Source: Nymphaea colorata (Eukaryota; Streptophyta; Magnoliopsida; Nymphaeales; Nymphaeaceae). From it: a stretch of DNA of 64,000 nucleotides. The position numbers and the translations under genes were made by a program. How positions within the stretch are numbered: position 1 is the first letter of the stretch; the number at the start of each line of letters is the position of its first letter. The DNA lies in contig NC_045138.2 of assembly GCF_008831285.2 (NCBI RefSeq), positions 43,391,115 through 43,455,114 of the forward strand, written 5' to 3'. The notes under the pieces are model-generated. The model ran no database searches, had not been told where the DNA came from, and was given only the letters and a program-made list of their open reading frames with translations. Below, piece after piece: positions 1-10,870 of this stretch.

Positions 1-1300
1 AATTGGGGTCGAGGAGACACTCGACTCGATACCCCGCCTCATCTGTCCTAAACAGTTATCAATTCTAGCATGCACATGCAATGCGTAACATTATCAAAAC
101 AATTACTATAAGCCTTTCAAAACAATTCATATCATATATCAATTTATGTACATGCATACACATATTCATTCACGGAACACTCAATCAATTCATATCACAA
201 ATCCTAGGATCCCATGATCCTAGGAACACACATTCATTCACTTGCCCAGGCAGGGATTTGCCTGGAATGTCGCCATACCTGTGGCGCGTTCACAAGAATC
301 TTCAAAATGCCTCGAGCTTCGAATCCGGTAACTCAAGGTCGACGGGACGTACCCGGTGAACCTGCAGACACCAACACAAGATAAGATTCCTACTACAAAC
401 CTCAACAATTCAAACAAAAACAAAACAAGGTCATTGAGGCACGCGTCATCGCCTCAAGAGGGTGTCGACGGGTAGTGTCGACCCACAAGTTCTCCAATAG
501 GGTCACTTCCCACTCCTAGCCGTGCCAATAGATGCCAAAACTCAAAGCCATCAATCCGTCTATCACTAACGCCTTTCTCAAAATTCCCTTTTTCTTAAAT
601 CAAGGCGTCTACCCCAAAGATATTTCCAACTTATGTACGTTATCCCTATTTAACTCCAAGATGCACCCGTTCACAAAAACGCGTGCTACAGGCTCACTAA
701 AACGGTCCTAAATCTTCCCCACAACCTCACAAACTCTACCATGTCTCCCCTAATGCTTCGAAAATTAATCTATCATGCTTAAATGATCATCCAAAATATG
801 AATCTTCGCTTCCCAACATAATCGCAAGCTTTCCCCAAAAACGAAATCACTAACATGTGTTCCAAATAATCAATTCAAAGCTCTAGCATGCTCAACCAAT
901 AATTATGAGCGTTCCAAAAAGAAATATATCATAAAATAGGTTCAATTTCGCCTTGCTCACCCCGATTGAAGGTCTAAACTGCTGTAATCCTCCCGGCAGC
1001 CACCTCACGCGTCCAAGTGGTCCCCAAACGGCTAAAATCCTCCAATGCCGCCACTACCAAGGCCTTCTCTAATTGCTGTTACGAGGGGGAAGACAAATCC
1101 CCAAGCTGAAAACGGATCCAACAGTGATAGCACAGTGAAAATCAGTGAGAGAAAGTACTTGATTGGAGAAAAATCGAAAACGAGCAGAAAATGGGGAGAG
1201 GGTTCGGTCAAAAGGGGAAAAGAAGGCAGTGAGGGGAGAGGACGGGAGAGAAGAGAGAGAGACGGTGGAGAGTGAGACGAGTGACAGTGGGAGAGGGAGA

Positions 1301-1390
1301 GTCGTTCGGTGGAGAGGGGAGACGAGAGACAGTGGGAAAGGGAGGGTCGTTCGGTGGAGAGGGGAGACGAGAGACAGTGGGAGAGGGAGA
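1301..1390. repeat. 45-bp tandem duplication inside the 3' LTR
   Basis: Two adjacent 45-bp copies start with GTCGTTCGGTGGAGAGG at 1301 and 1346. A partial, diverged third unit precedes them at about 1276. The tract is GA-rich. The same duplication is at 9181-9270 in the other LTR, so it predates this insertion. Confidence 0.85.
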
Positions 1391-1461
1391 AGGGAAAGAA
1401 AACGGGAAGGAGAAGAAAAGAGAAGAGAGGAAGAGGCAAGGGACGACAGGGTTCACCTCAA

Positions 1462-1516
1462 CGCCGCCGTCGTCGCCGCCGCCGCCGCCGTCGCCGCCGC
1501 CGCCGTCGCCGTCGCC
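1462..1516. repeat. GCC/GTC trinucleotide tract in the 3' LTR (short allele)
   Basis: About 55 bp of CGCC and CGTC triplets. The matching tract in the 5' LTR is 94 bp. The 39-bp difference equals 13 triplets and is the only length difference seen between the visible LTR parts. Confidence 0.9.
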
Positions 1517-1681
1517 TTCTTCCCTGAGCTCCGGTCGTGGGTAAGGAAGAGACGGTAAGAGGAAAGCGAAGGAGAAGAGAATGCGAGGGAGGAGGGACAG
1601 CGTCGGGCTCCTCTCGCGTGGGGCTAGGGTCCGGGTCTGGACCCTGACCCGACCCGCTCCGCCCAAACGCCGCGCGTTACA

Positions 1682-1693
1682 TCCTACCCTCCT
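1682..1693 (-). other. Polypurine tract of the chromovirus
   Basis: On the minus strand AGGAGGGTAGGA lies directly before the 3' LTR start TGTAACG. This is the expected place and composition for the primer of plus-strand DNA synthesis. It is 36 nt downstream of the gag-pol stop codon. Confidence 0.85.
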
Positions 1694-1729
1694 AACAAAA
1701 AAATTTCGTCCTCGAAATTAGATCATACC

Positions 1730-4700
1730 TCAATGCAAGAACAAGTGCGGATATCTCTTCCGCACGTCCTCCTCAGGTTCCCATGTGCTCTCCTTCAATC
1801 CATGGTACTGCCATTCCACCTTCACTAAAGGGATTCTCTTTGTGCGAAGCACTTGCTCTCTTCGATCCACAATTCTGATAGGTTTTTCTTCCATTGTCAG
1901 ATCATCTTGCACCTGAATACCTTGAAAATCAATCACATGTGTCGGATCTGGTACGTACTTTCGAAGCATGGAAACATGAAAAACGTCATGAACATGACTC
2001 CAGTCTGGTGGTAGTGCCAATCTATAGGCCACCTCGCCAATCTTCTCTAATATCTCAAAAGGTCCTACGAACCTCGGGCTCAACTTTCCCTTCACACCAA
2101 AACGAAAAACACCTCTAGTAGGGGAAATTTTCAAAAACACATGATCACCCACCTCAAAAGTCAATTCTCTACGACGAATGTCGGCATAGCTTTTCTGTCT
2201 ACTCTGAGCAGTCAACAACTTTTTCCTTATCAATTGCACTTGGTCGGTGTAGTGTTGCAAAACTAAAGGGTTTTCGATTTTTCCATCACCCAATTCGGTC
2301 CAACAAGCTGGCGATCTGCACGGCCTTCCATACAAAGCCTCAAAAGGTGCCATCCCAATACTAGAGTGGTAACTGTTATTATATGCAAATTCTGCCAGTT
2401 TCACATGTTTGTCCCATTCTCCTTTCCACTCTAAGACACAAGCACGCAACATGTCCTCTAAGGTCTGAATGGTCCTCTCCGATTGCCCATCAGTTTGGGG
2501 GTGGAACGCTGTGCTTAGCTTAAGCTTGGTACCCAAAGCCTTCTGCAAATGCCCCCAAAATCTAGAGGTAAAACGTGGATCTCGATCCGAAATGATAGAC
2601 CTTGGCACACCATGCAATCTCACTATCTCGCCAATATATAACTCTGCGAGACTTTCCAAAGACTGATTAATTCTAATAGACAGAAAATGAGCGGACTTCG
2701 TCAGTCGATCAACAATCACCCATATGGCATCATGCTGTCTTCGGGTGTGAGGCAATCCAACTACAAAATCCATTGTAATGTCTTCCCATTTCCACACCGG
2801 GATATCGATTCTCTGCAACAAGCCTCCGGGCCGTTGATGCTCTGCTTTTACTTGTTGGCAAACCAAACACTTTGCCACATATTCTGCAATTTCACGCTTC
2901 ATTCCAGGCCACCAAAAATTTCTCTTCATATCCTGAAACATCTTTGTACTGCCAGGGTGTATAGAAAACTTAGATTTATGAGCTTCATCAAGCAACCGTC
3001 GCTTCACCCCTTCTTCTCTAGGGACCCACAATCTATGTCGAAACCACAATGAACCCTCTTCATCTTGATGCCAGAAAGCATCTACCTTCTTACACTCTTC
3101 CACGTTCTTAGCAAAATCAGGATCTTCCTTTTGCTTCAATACAAGCTCTTCCATCAAAGGGTGTTGTATCACGGCACTCATCGTTGCTTTGTTCTCGCCA
3201 CAAAGGTAAGGTTGCCATGCTATCACATCTTGTAACAAATTCCAAGAACATGCTAACATACAATACATCGTTGCCTTAGCTTGCCTGCTCAAAGCATCAG
3301 CCACCACATTCGCCTTGCCTGGATGATATGATATCGTGAAATCATAATCTTTTAGGTATTCAATCCATCTTCTTTGCCTCAAATTAAGATCACTTTGAGA
3401 GAATATATATTTCAAAGACTTGTGATCTGTAAACACTTCAAATGTTGCCCCATAGAGATAATGCCTCCAAATCTTTAGTGCAAACACAACTGCTCCCAAC
3501 TCCAAATCGTGAGTGGGATAGTGTTGTTCGTGTGTCTTCAACTGCCTTGATGCATAAGCCACCACACGGCCATTTTGCATCAGCACACAACCATAACCGA
3601 TTCCTGATGCATCTGTGTACAGTACAAAACCCGAATGACCTGATGGAAGCGTCAGAATAGGAGCAGCAGTAAGCTTGTCCTTCAGAGTTTGAAAACTCCT
3701 CTCACACTCTTCATTCCAAATAAACTTCACTCCTTTTCTCAATAGCTTAGTCATTGGTGTAGCTATTTTCGAAAAGTCTTGTATGAACCTGCGATAATAT
3801 CCTGCCAATCCCAAAAAGCTTCTAACCTCGGTTACACTGCATGGCGTCCTCCAGTCCTGCACAGCTGACACCTTAGCCGGATCGACGGATACTCCATCCT
3901 TAGAGATTACATGACCCAGAAAGTTTACCTTCTCTAGCCAAAATTCACATTTTGAATACTTGGCATACAACTTATGCTTGCGCAAAAGACCCAATACACT
4001 TCTCAAGTGATCTCTATGCTCTGTCACACTCTCTGAGTACACCAAAATATCATCCACAAAAACAATAACAAATCGGTCCAAGAACTCTTGGAAAACCCGA
4101 TTCATGAGGTCCATGAACGCTGCGGGAGCATTGGTCAACCCAAAAGGCATGACCCTGAATTCATAGTGCCCATATCTGGTTCGAAATGCAGTCTTAGCAA
4201 CATCTTCCTCCCGTATCAAGAGTTGATGATAACCTGTCCTCAGATCGATCTTGGAGAAAACCTTTGCATCCTTAAGCTGATCAAACAAGTCTTCAATTCT
4301 AGGAAGCGGATACTTATTCTTGATGGTGATTTGATTCAACATGCGGTAGTCGATACACAAACGCATTGTCCCATCTTTCTTCTTCACAAACAACACTGGT
4401 GCTCCCCATGGTGACACACTAGGTCGGATGAAGCCCTTGTCTAAGAGCTCCTGCAATTGCTTCCTCAATTCTTCTAACTCTGCTGGTGCCATACGATAGG
4501 GTGCCTTAGAAATAGGAGCTGTCCCTGGTGACAACTCTATCTTGAACTCCACTTCTCGTGTTGGAGGCAAACTTGACAGTTCCTCCGGAAACACATCAGG
4601 GTACTCACTCACAATTGCCACATCCGGTAACCTTACCGGTTCCGGCTCATTGGTCAACACATTGACCAAGAAGGCAACACTTCCATTTTCTATCAATCGT

Positions 4701-6340
4701 TTAGCTTTCAATGCAGACACCATTATCTTATCAGTTCGACTGGCCTTACGAGCATGGAACTCCACAGGTTGCATTTCATCAGTCAACAATTGTATCTGCT
4801 TCTTCCTGCAATCTATATTAGCATAATGTGCATATAACCAATCCATGCCCAAAATCACATCAAATTCGTTAAAACTCATGATCACCAACTGTGCAGGTAA
4901 GTGATGTTGATGGATCTCCACGTCCACATCAGATAGATACTCACTACACGACTCTTGAGCATGCATAGGGCTAACAACTTTCAGAACATACGGCATCTTC
5001 CTAACAGGCACTTCTAGTGAAGTAGCAAATCGACTAGATATAAATGAATGGGTCGCCCCAGCATCAAACAACACTCTAGCAATATGAGAACCAACAAGTA
5101 AAGTACCTTCAACAAGGTCGTGTGCCTGAAGTTCCTCCACGGTAGTAGCATAGACACGTCCAGTCGTCTGTCGTGCGCTAGAAGGACCGGCCTCTGGCTT
5201 CTTCAACTCTCTTTCTTTCCTTAAGGGACAATCCTTGATAAAGTGCCCCATCCTTCCACAGTGTAAGCAAGCTCCGATCTCTCGATAGCACGGCTTTCCA
5301 GGGTGCACACGCGAACAAGTAGGGCACCTCTGAGAAGTCGGAGTAGCCACTGACCCCTGGGTGGCCTCACTACGGGTTGGCTGGTTCCGTCTGAAAGTTC
5401 GATCATCCCGCCTCTCATAAGGCCTTGTCCTGCCTGCAAAGTGGTGGCGCTTCACCTGGGTTCGTCCACCTTGTGAATGCTGGCTTGCTTTCTTCTGGTG
5501 ATCCTTCTGTGTCCTCGCCCAGTCTTCTTCTATACATCTTGCCATAGTGACCGCCTCGTCCAAGTCACGAGGTCTGCTCGTCAAAACTTTGGTTCGCAGT
5601 CCCTCCCGCAGACCGCGCACAAACTTGCCTGCCCTGGCTCCGTCTGTAGTGTAGAAGTGTGGGCAATACGCCTCCAAGTGTCGATATCTTGTAATATATT
5701 CCTCCAAGCTCATTTGATTTTGCTGTAGATCAAGAAACTCTTGCATGTTCTTGTCTCTAGCATGCACTGGGTAGTAGGTGTTGAGGAAGGAATCTCTAAA
5801 CTGCTTCCAAGAAATTGACGGTTGGCCTGCATACCGGATCTCAAGAGTTGATTTCCACCAATCCATGGCATCACCTTTCAGCAGGTAAGTGCCATAGTTC
5901 ACTTTGTCTTCCTCAGGCATCTTCAGAAGCACAAAGATGCGTTCAACTTCCTCAATCCACTGTTTTGCCTTATCGTGACTGCACCCTCCTGAAAAGATAG
6001 GCGGCTGCATCGCCATGAACTGTTGAAACGACACCGCTGATGCCTTCTCCTTAAGTGGCGCAGTGGTGTCTCTGGAAGGAGATGCATTACTCCTCTGGTT
6101 ACTGACCATGGACTGCACAAGGGAGGTCAGTGTTTGCAACGTGGTCAGCAAAATAGACTGTTGATCCACAGGTGGAGTTTGCCTCAGTGGGGTTTGAGCA
6201 CCCCCACCCAATTGGGCGTACTGGTGCCCTGACGTACTGTCGTCGCGTGGGGTATGCGCATCAGAATGGGCCGGACTAGGCTCTCTCTGTGCCTCTGTGG
6301 ACGGTCCAGCTCGCTTCTTACCCTTACGATGATATTCCAT
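1730..6340 (-). CDS. Gag-pol polyprotein of Ty3/gypsy chromovirus, intact
   Basis: One uninterrupted frame of 1536 codons from the Met at 6340. The frame is open up to 6397, but the preferred start is MEYHRKGKK, because that lysine-rich opening leads into the gag region. In order: retrotransposon gag (about 100-250), zinc knuckle [14 protein letters not shown] (about 357), retropepsin-like protease with DAGATHSF (about 426), reverse transcriptase with FVDDILVYS (about 760), RNase H with YTDASG (about 908), integrase zinc-binding HHCC region (about 1110-1160), integrase core with SDRDPRF (about 1253) and the downstream DGQSERT glutamate, then a chromodomain ending [12 protein letters not shown] (about 1490-1533). 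All key reverse transcriptase and integrase acidic residues are visible, so the copy may be competent. The protease carries Asp-Ala-Gly rather than the usual Asp-Ser/Thr-Gly. Confidence 0.95.
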   Translation of the reverse strand: MEYHRKGKKRAGPSTEAQREPSPAHSDAHTPRDDSTSGHQYAQLGGGAQTPLRQTPPVDQQSILLTTLQTLTSLVQSMVSNQRSNASPSRDTTAPLKEKASAVSFQQFMAMQPPIFSGGCSHDKAKQWIEEVERIFVLLKMPEEDKVNYGTYLLKGDAMDWWKSTLEIRYAGQPSISWKQFRDSFLNTYYPVHARDKNMQEFLDLQQNQMSLEEYITRYRHLEAYCPHFYTTDGARAGKFVRGLREGLRTKVLTSRPRDLDEAVTMARCIEEDWARTQKDHQKKASQHSQGGRTQVKRHHFAGRTRPYERRDDRTFRRNQPTRSEATQGSVATPTSQRCPTCSRVHPGKPCYREIGACLHCGRMGHFIKDCPLRKERELKKPEAGPSSARQTTGRVYATTVEELQAHDLVEGTLLVGSHIARVLFDAGATHSFISSRFATSLEVPVRKMPYVLKVVSPMHAQESCSEYLSDVDVEIHQHHLPAQLVIMSFNEFDVILGMDWLYAHYANIDCRKKQIQLLTDEMQPVEFHARKASRTDKIMVSALKAKRLIENGSVAFLVNVLTNEPEPVRLPDVAIVSEYPDVFPEELSSLPPTREVEFKIELSPGTAPISKAPYRMAPAELEELRKQLQELLDKGFIRPSVSPWGAPVLFVKKKDGTMRLCIDYRMLNQITIKNKYPLPRIEDLFDQLKDAKVFSKIDLRTGYHQLLIREEDVAKTAFRTRYGHYEFRVMPFGLTNAPAAFMDLMNRVFQEFLDRFVIVFVDDILVYSESVTEHRDHLRSVLGLLRKHKLYAKYSKCEFWLEKVNFLGHVISKDGVSVDPAKVSAVQDWRTPCSVTEVRSFLGLAGYYRRFIQDFSKIATPMTKLLRKGVKFIWNEECERSFQTLKDKLTAAPILTLPSGHSGFVLYTDASGIGYGCVLMQNGRVVAYASRQLKTHEQHYPTHDLELGAVVFALKIWRHYLYGATFEVFTDHKSLKYIFSQSDLNLRQRRWIEYLKDYDFTISYHPGKANVVADALSRQAKATMYCMLACSWNLLQDVIAWQPYLCGENKATMSAVIQHPLMEELVLKQKEDPDFAKNVEECKKVDAFWHQDEEGSLWFRHRLWVPREEGVKRRLLDEAHKSKFSIHPGSTKMFQDMKRNFWWPGMKREIAEYVAKCLVCQQVKAEHQRPGGLLQRIDIPVWKWEDITMDFVVGLPHTRRQHDAIWVIVDRLTKSAHFLSIRINQSLESLAELYIGEIVRLHGVPRSIISDRDPRFTSRFWGHLQKALGTKLKLSTAFHPQTDGQSERTIQTLEDMLRACVLEWKGEWDKHVKLAEFAYNNSYHSSIGMAPFEALYGRPCRSPACWTELGDGKIENPLVLQHYTDQVQLIRKKLLTAQSRQKSYADIRRRELTFEVGDHVFLKISPTRGVFRFGVKGKLSPRFVGPFEILEKIGEVAYRLALPPDWSHVHDVFHVSMLRKYVPDPTHVIDFQGIQVQDDLTMEEKPIRIVDRREQVLRTKRIPLVKVEWQYHGLKESTWEPEEDVRKRYPHLFLH

Positions 6341-6558
6341 CTGTACACACAAGAACCTTAATCTCAAATCCAGTCTATGACTAATCTCACAAATCAAATC
6401 ACAACGTGCATTAGCACGAAGTTCAAAACATAGATCACATTACGTACTTATACGTGAAAAAGCATAACCACAATAACAATCTAATCAAATGAATGCGTAC
6501 CTGGGCAACACGGCTTCACAAATAGGCTTTAACTCACATCCATAGTGGGGTTTGCCAT

Positions 6559-6571
6559 GGCTCTGATACCA
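6559..6571 (-). other. Primer binding site (initiator tRNA-Met type)
   Basis: On the minus strand TGGTATCAGAGCC starts four bases inside the 5' LTR end (TGACA, 6576-6580). It has the form of the complement of the 3' end of plant initiator tRNA-Met and primes minus-strand DNA synthesis. It fixes the inner edge of the 5' LTR. The leader from here to the gag start is about 220 nt. Confidence 0.92.
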
Positions 6572-9180
6572 AAACTGTCACACCCCGACCTTTTTGACAC
6601 TCGAACATTTTTTTTTTTTCTAACATCCAACATCGAGGTGTGACTACACAATAGTTCAAAAAGGAATGAGCCAAGCAATTCAAAACAATGGGGCAAGCTT
6701 TCCATTATATAGCATTTCAATTCAATTGTACATTTGACAAAAATGCCCCAAAATCACAACATCGATGCCTCATCAAAACAAGGCATCAGTAAAAACCAAA
6801 AACCCGACGCGCCGGCACTACAAGAACAAAACAAAACCCAAAACCTCCCCAGTAGGACGTGAGTGTAGCCATCTGCTCAGCCTGCTGCCCCGGGTACACC
6901 AAAACCTGAAAAAAAAGGAAACAACTGAAGGCTTAGCCTTCGCAGTATGGCAACAAGCCAGGAAAAGTCCGAGCCCTCTTAGGTCGAGCTCAGTACACAA
7001 ACAAACATCAGAACAATCTATCATTATGTCGTGTCAAGACACGACATGCAGACGCCACTCAATGGCTACAATAACATAATTTCAATCACATGCAAGGCAT
7101 CATCAACATGTCACTTGCATTCATAAGCACAACAGTCACATGCACAACAATCCTATATATTTCAATCACATACATTGCAGTTTCATTACTATCAGTGAAT
7201 TTACAGTTCCTGTGGGTGCAAACACAGGCACGTGCACACCGCGGGCGGCCCACAGCCGAGAGACAACCCCCGTGGTGGCCCAGAACAGTATGGATCCATC
7301 TATCCGCTGCAGCGGTAGAGCACTCATCCATGGATGTGTGAATTCCAAGGAGAGATACTCAGCCTTCCCTAGGACACCCAGGTTGGGAAGGCGGGAGCCT
7401 ACGCTCCAAGCACATCACACAACAGTACCCTGGGGCCTTGCACCGCCTGCGCTCCGAACAGGCGAGACCAGTGGCGAAAGTGGGACAACTCCCATATACA
7501 TAGTCACATCCCACTGGCCTCTCATCTCTTATTCTTTCATTCTTATACTTATACTTGCACAAACACATTTAACTGGCTAGCTCCTGAGGTTGGTTCACTT
7601 CACGAGTGAACCCACACCTCCAATTGCCTCCACACGAGGGTTACACATAACCACAACAGTTTTGGCTAGCCGTCATAACAATATGGGCACAACTACCCAC
7701 TGTGCAAACATTTGTATCATTGCCCGCGGCAATGGGTATTCAATAAACATAACATTCACATTCATCATCATAACAATCACATCTTTGAAAACTTAGCCAA
7801 ACCACAGAAAGTAGTCTCAATCTGTGGTGGGCTCGTAGCTGTCCTATGCAGTTATCATGCTAGAATGCTTTCTAATGCACAATTGGGGTCGAGGAGACAC
7901 TCGACTCGATACCCCGCCTCATCTGTCCTAAACAGTTATCAATTCTAGCATGCACATGCAATGCGTAACATTATCAAAACAATTACTATAAGCCTTTCAA
8001 AACAATTCATATCATATATCAATTTATGTACATGCATACACATATTCATTCACGGAACACTCAATCAATTCATTTCACAAATCCTAGGATCCCATGATCC
8101 TAGGAACACACATTCATTCACTTGCCCAGGCAGGGATTTGCCTGGAATGTCGCCATACCTGTGGCGCGTTCACAAGAATCTTCAAAATGCCTCGAGCTTC
8201 GAATCCGGTAACTCAAGGTCGACGGGACGTACCCGGTGAACCTGCAGACACCAACACAAGATAAGATTCCTACTACAAACCTCAACAATTCAAACAAAAA
8301 CAAAACAAGGTCATTGAGGCATGCGTCATCGCCTCAAGAGGGTGTCGACGGGTAGTGTCGACCCACAAGTTCTCCAATAGGGTCACTTCCCACTCCTAGC
8401 CGTGCCAATAGATGCCAAAACTCAAAGCCATCAATCCGTCTATCACTAACGCCTTTCTCAAAATTCCCTTTTTCTTAAATCAAGGCGTCTACCCCAAAGA
8501 TATTTCCAACTTATGTACGTTATCCCTATTTAACTCCAAGATGCACCCGTTCACAAAAACGCGTGCTACAGGCTCACTAAAACGGTCCTAAATCTTCCCC
8601 ACAACCTCACAAACTCTACCATGTCTCCCCTAATGCTTCGAAAATTAATCTATCATGCTTAAATGATCATCCAAAATATGAATCTTCGCTTCCCAACATA
8701 ATCGCAAGCTTTCCCCAAAAACGAAATCACTAACATGTGTTCCAAATAATCAATTCAAAGCTCTAGCATGCTCAACCAATAATTATGAGCGTTCCAAAAA
8801 GAAATATATCATAAAATAGGTTCAATTTCACCTTGCTCACCCCGATTGAAGGTCTAAACTGCTGTAATCCTCCCGGCAGCCACCTCACGCGTCCAAGTGG
8901 TCCCCAAACGGCTAAAATCCTCCAATGCCGCCACTACCAAGGCCTTCTCTAATTGCTGTTACGAGGGGGAAGACAAATCCCCAAGCTGAAAACGGATCCA
9001 ACAGTGATAGCACAGTGAAAATCAGTGAGAGAAAGTACTTGATTGGAGAAAAATCGAAAACGAGCAGAAAATGGGGAGAGGGTTCGGTCAAAAGGGGAAA
9101 AGAAGGCAGTGAGGGGAGAGGACGGGAGAGAAGAGAGAGAGACGGTGGAGAGTGAGACGAGTGACAGTGGGAGAGGGAGA

Positions 9181-9270
9181 GTCGTTCGGTGGAGAGGGGA
9201 GACGAGAGACAGTGGGAAAGGGAGGGTCGTTCGGTGGAGAGGGGAGACGAGAGACAGTGGGAGAGGGAGA
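9181..9270. repeat. 45-bp tandem duplication inside the 5' LTR
   Basis: Counterpart of 1301-1390, with unit starts at 9181 and 9226, in the same purine-rich part of the LTR. Confidence 0.85.
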
Positions 9271-9341
9271 AGGGAAAGAAAACGGGAAGGAGAAGAAAAG
9301 AGAAGAGAGGAAGAGGCAAGGGACGACAGGGTTCACCTCAA

Positions 9342-9368
9342 CGCCGCCGTCGTCGCCGCCGCCGCCGC

Positions 9369-9400
<32 letters not shown>

Positions 9401-9435
9401 CCGTCGCCGTCGCCGCCGCCGCCGTCGCCGTCGCC
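9342..9435. repeat. GCC/GTC trinucleotide tract in the 5' LTR (long allele)
   Basis: A 94-bp run of GCC and GTC triplets, 39 bp longer than its partner in the 3' LTR. It lies about 165 bp from the LTR start in element orientation, within the expected U3 region. Confidence 0.9.
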
Positions 9436-9779
9436 TTCTTCCCTGAGCTCCGGTCGTGGGTAAGGAAGAGACGGTAAGAGGAAAGCGAAGGAGAAGAGAA
9501 TGCGAGGGAGGAGGGACAGCGTCGGGCTCCTCTCGCGTGGGGCTAGGGTCCGGGTCTGGACCCTGACCCGACCCGCTCCGCCCAAACGCCGCGCGTTACA
9601 GCAATGCCGGTTGATCTAGTGCCCAGGAGGCGTGACCTGACCTCTCCCACCCAGAAAGGTGTGACTTGATTTGATTTGTGGCCCAAAAAGGCATAAACAG
9701 TTGATGTTGATGACTGAAGGCCCAAGATGAGAGACGATTTGTAGGAGTGTCGAAATTATTAATTATATTAAAGTGATGC

Positions 9780-10870
9780 ACTTTTGATTATGGCACTTTT
9801 ATTCGTTGGTGAAGATCATGAGTCATGCAGAACATACTATCATCACTTCACATGCCCTGTGTTGAGCTTCTATGGTTGAGCTCTCATCTCATCTGCAGTG
9901 CCTCCAAAGTATAAATAAAAATTCACCAATGAATGTGATGTCTCCCACCATATTAGTTACAAATTGCTTCTCCACAGGTTCTCTAAGATGTCTTGCTCGC
10001 TTAGGAAGACCAAGGATATCTGTGAACTCATCCATGACTATTTGCCCCATCGGAACCAGAAGGTGGAGGTGAATGGGTTTCACCACTTTGCCAAAGTTTG
10101 TATGAGGTTTCCATTCACCACTAGCAAAGCTGATAGAGCAATTGTCTCCAACCCATAATCATCTAAGTGATATGGAAACACCATCAAGAACTGCTCTCGT
10201 AAGTTTGGGGCATGAGTTGATCAATGGGAATGGACTTAGTATATGGGTCTCCATGGAGGATGGTGTTAAGCATAGTGACTATAAGACTACAATAGATGGG
10301 GATCAGACTTAAACACAATAGATCAATACACAATAGTGAAGAGACAATGCGTACCTGGGTCAACCCAATAGGAGGTTCAGACAACATAATGAACATGTTT
10401 GACCAAGTTAGGGTGAAGAGACATCCTATGGTTGACTTCTAGGGATTGGATCAAGCATTTAAGGTCTTTGGACAACTTTGATAGGAGGGGAAACCATCAC
10501 TTTTCAATGCACATCCAGGTTCTTAATGACAGATCATGAGATACATCAAGCATACTTCACACAGACTTTCAAGCAACACTCCCTTAACACTCTTTCATAC
10601 AATTTTGAAAAAGAAGGGCTTGGACTCCTAAATCAAGTCACATAGGGTTCCATATCAGTGTCACTTTCATAACATGTTATACCTATATACCTTGATTAGA
10701 TCTAGAATGCAAGGCATAGACTCCTCCATATGAGTTCTATGGTTTTGGTTTCATTGTTTTCCTTGGTCACTTACTAATATACCAGGCTACTACTCAATAC
10801 AGGTAAGGGGAGCCTTTGACCAACTCCATAGGCTGGTTCAGCTGTTGAATCCCCTCCCTTGGCTATTGCA
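9780..10870 (-). pseudogene. Decayed plant-mobile-domain-like coding fragment, copy 1
   Basis: Read on the minus strand, this segment aligns by eye with 20590-21800 on the plus strand. Shared landmarks include GGGATTCAACAGC, TCCCCTTACC, CCAAGCCC, GGGAGTGTTG, CCTATTGGG against TCTATTGGG, and a TTCTGGTT...GGGG block at about 10040-10060. Two reading frames each keep part of the domain signature: one reads TSTFWFRWGK, the other MDEFTDILGLPKRARHLR. This resembles the plant mobile domain pattern of an aromatic/His block, GE, then a DV..L.GL-type segment. Stops and frameshifts occur throughout. The family call is from pattern memory; the homology between the two copies is better supported than the name. 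Confidence 0.5.

Larger units (their letters stand above)
1..1681 (-). repeat. 3' LTR of the chromovirus (partial, cut by window edge)
   Basis: Nearly identical to 7881-9600. In element orientation it starts TGTAACGCGC at base 1681 and runs leftwards out of the window. Two of the three differences from the other LTR are C/T or G/A changes at CpG sites, as expected from loss of methylated cytosine. The purine-rich part (about 1160-1440) and the GCC tract keep long reading frames open on both strands; these have low-complexity composition and are not genes. Confidence 0.95.
1..9600 (-). mobile_element. Young full-length Ty3/gypsy chromovirus (Tekay/Del-like), left end outside window
   Basis: Reading on the minus strand, the order is 5' LTR (9600-6576), initiator-Met-type primer binding site, one open gag-pol frame, polypurine tract, then 3' LTR (1681 to beyond base 1). 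The visible 3' LTR matches 7881-9600. I count three substitutions (194/8074, 442/8322, 950/8830) and one 39-bp length difference in a GCC-rich tract, so insertion was recent. About 1305 bp of the 3' LTR are missing from the window, giving an expected element of about 10.9 kb. The right flank begins GCAAT at 9601; the matching target duplication would lie outside the window. Long LTRs plus a C-terminal chromodomain point to the Tekay/Del chromoviruses (inference). It probably landed in or beside the plant-mobile-domain relic at 9780-10870. Confidence 0.95.
6576..9600 (-). repeat. 5' LTR of the chromovirus (complete, 3025 bp)
   Basis: On the plus strand it runs from TGTCACACCCCGACC to CGCGTTACA, so in element orientation it begins TGTAACG and ends TGTGACA with canonical TG...CA ends. 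Its left 1.3 kb has no counterpart in the window because the 3' LTR is cut; the remainder matches 1-1681. It should carry the promoter for the minus-strand transcript. I saw several AT-rich candidates but no single convincing TATA box. Confidence 0.95.

Noticed and set aside
1032-1666. Several overlapping reading frames of 70-150 codons on both strands
   Set aside because: They lie in the purine-rich and GCC-repeat part of an LTR, encode Ser/Pro/Leu or Arg/Glu/Gly low-complexity peptides, and recur as unit copies at 8912-9585.
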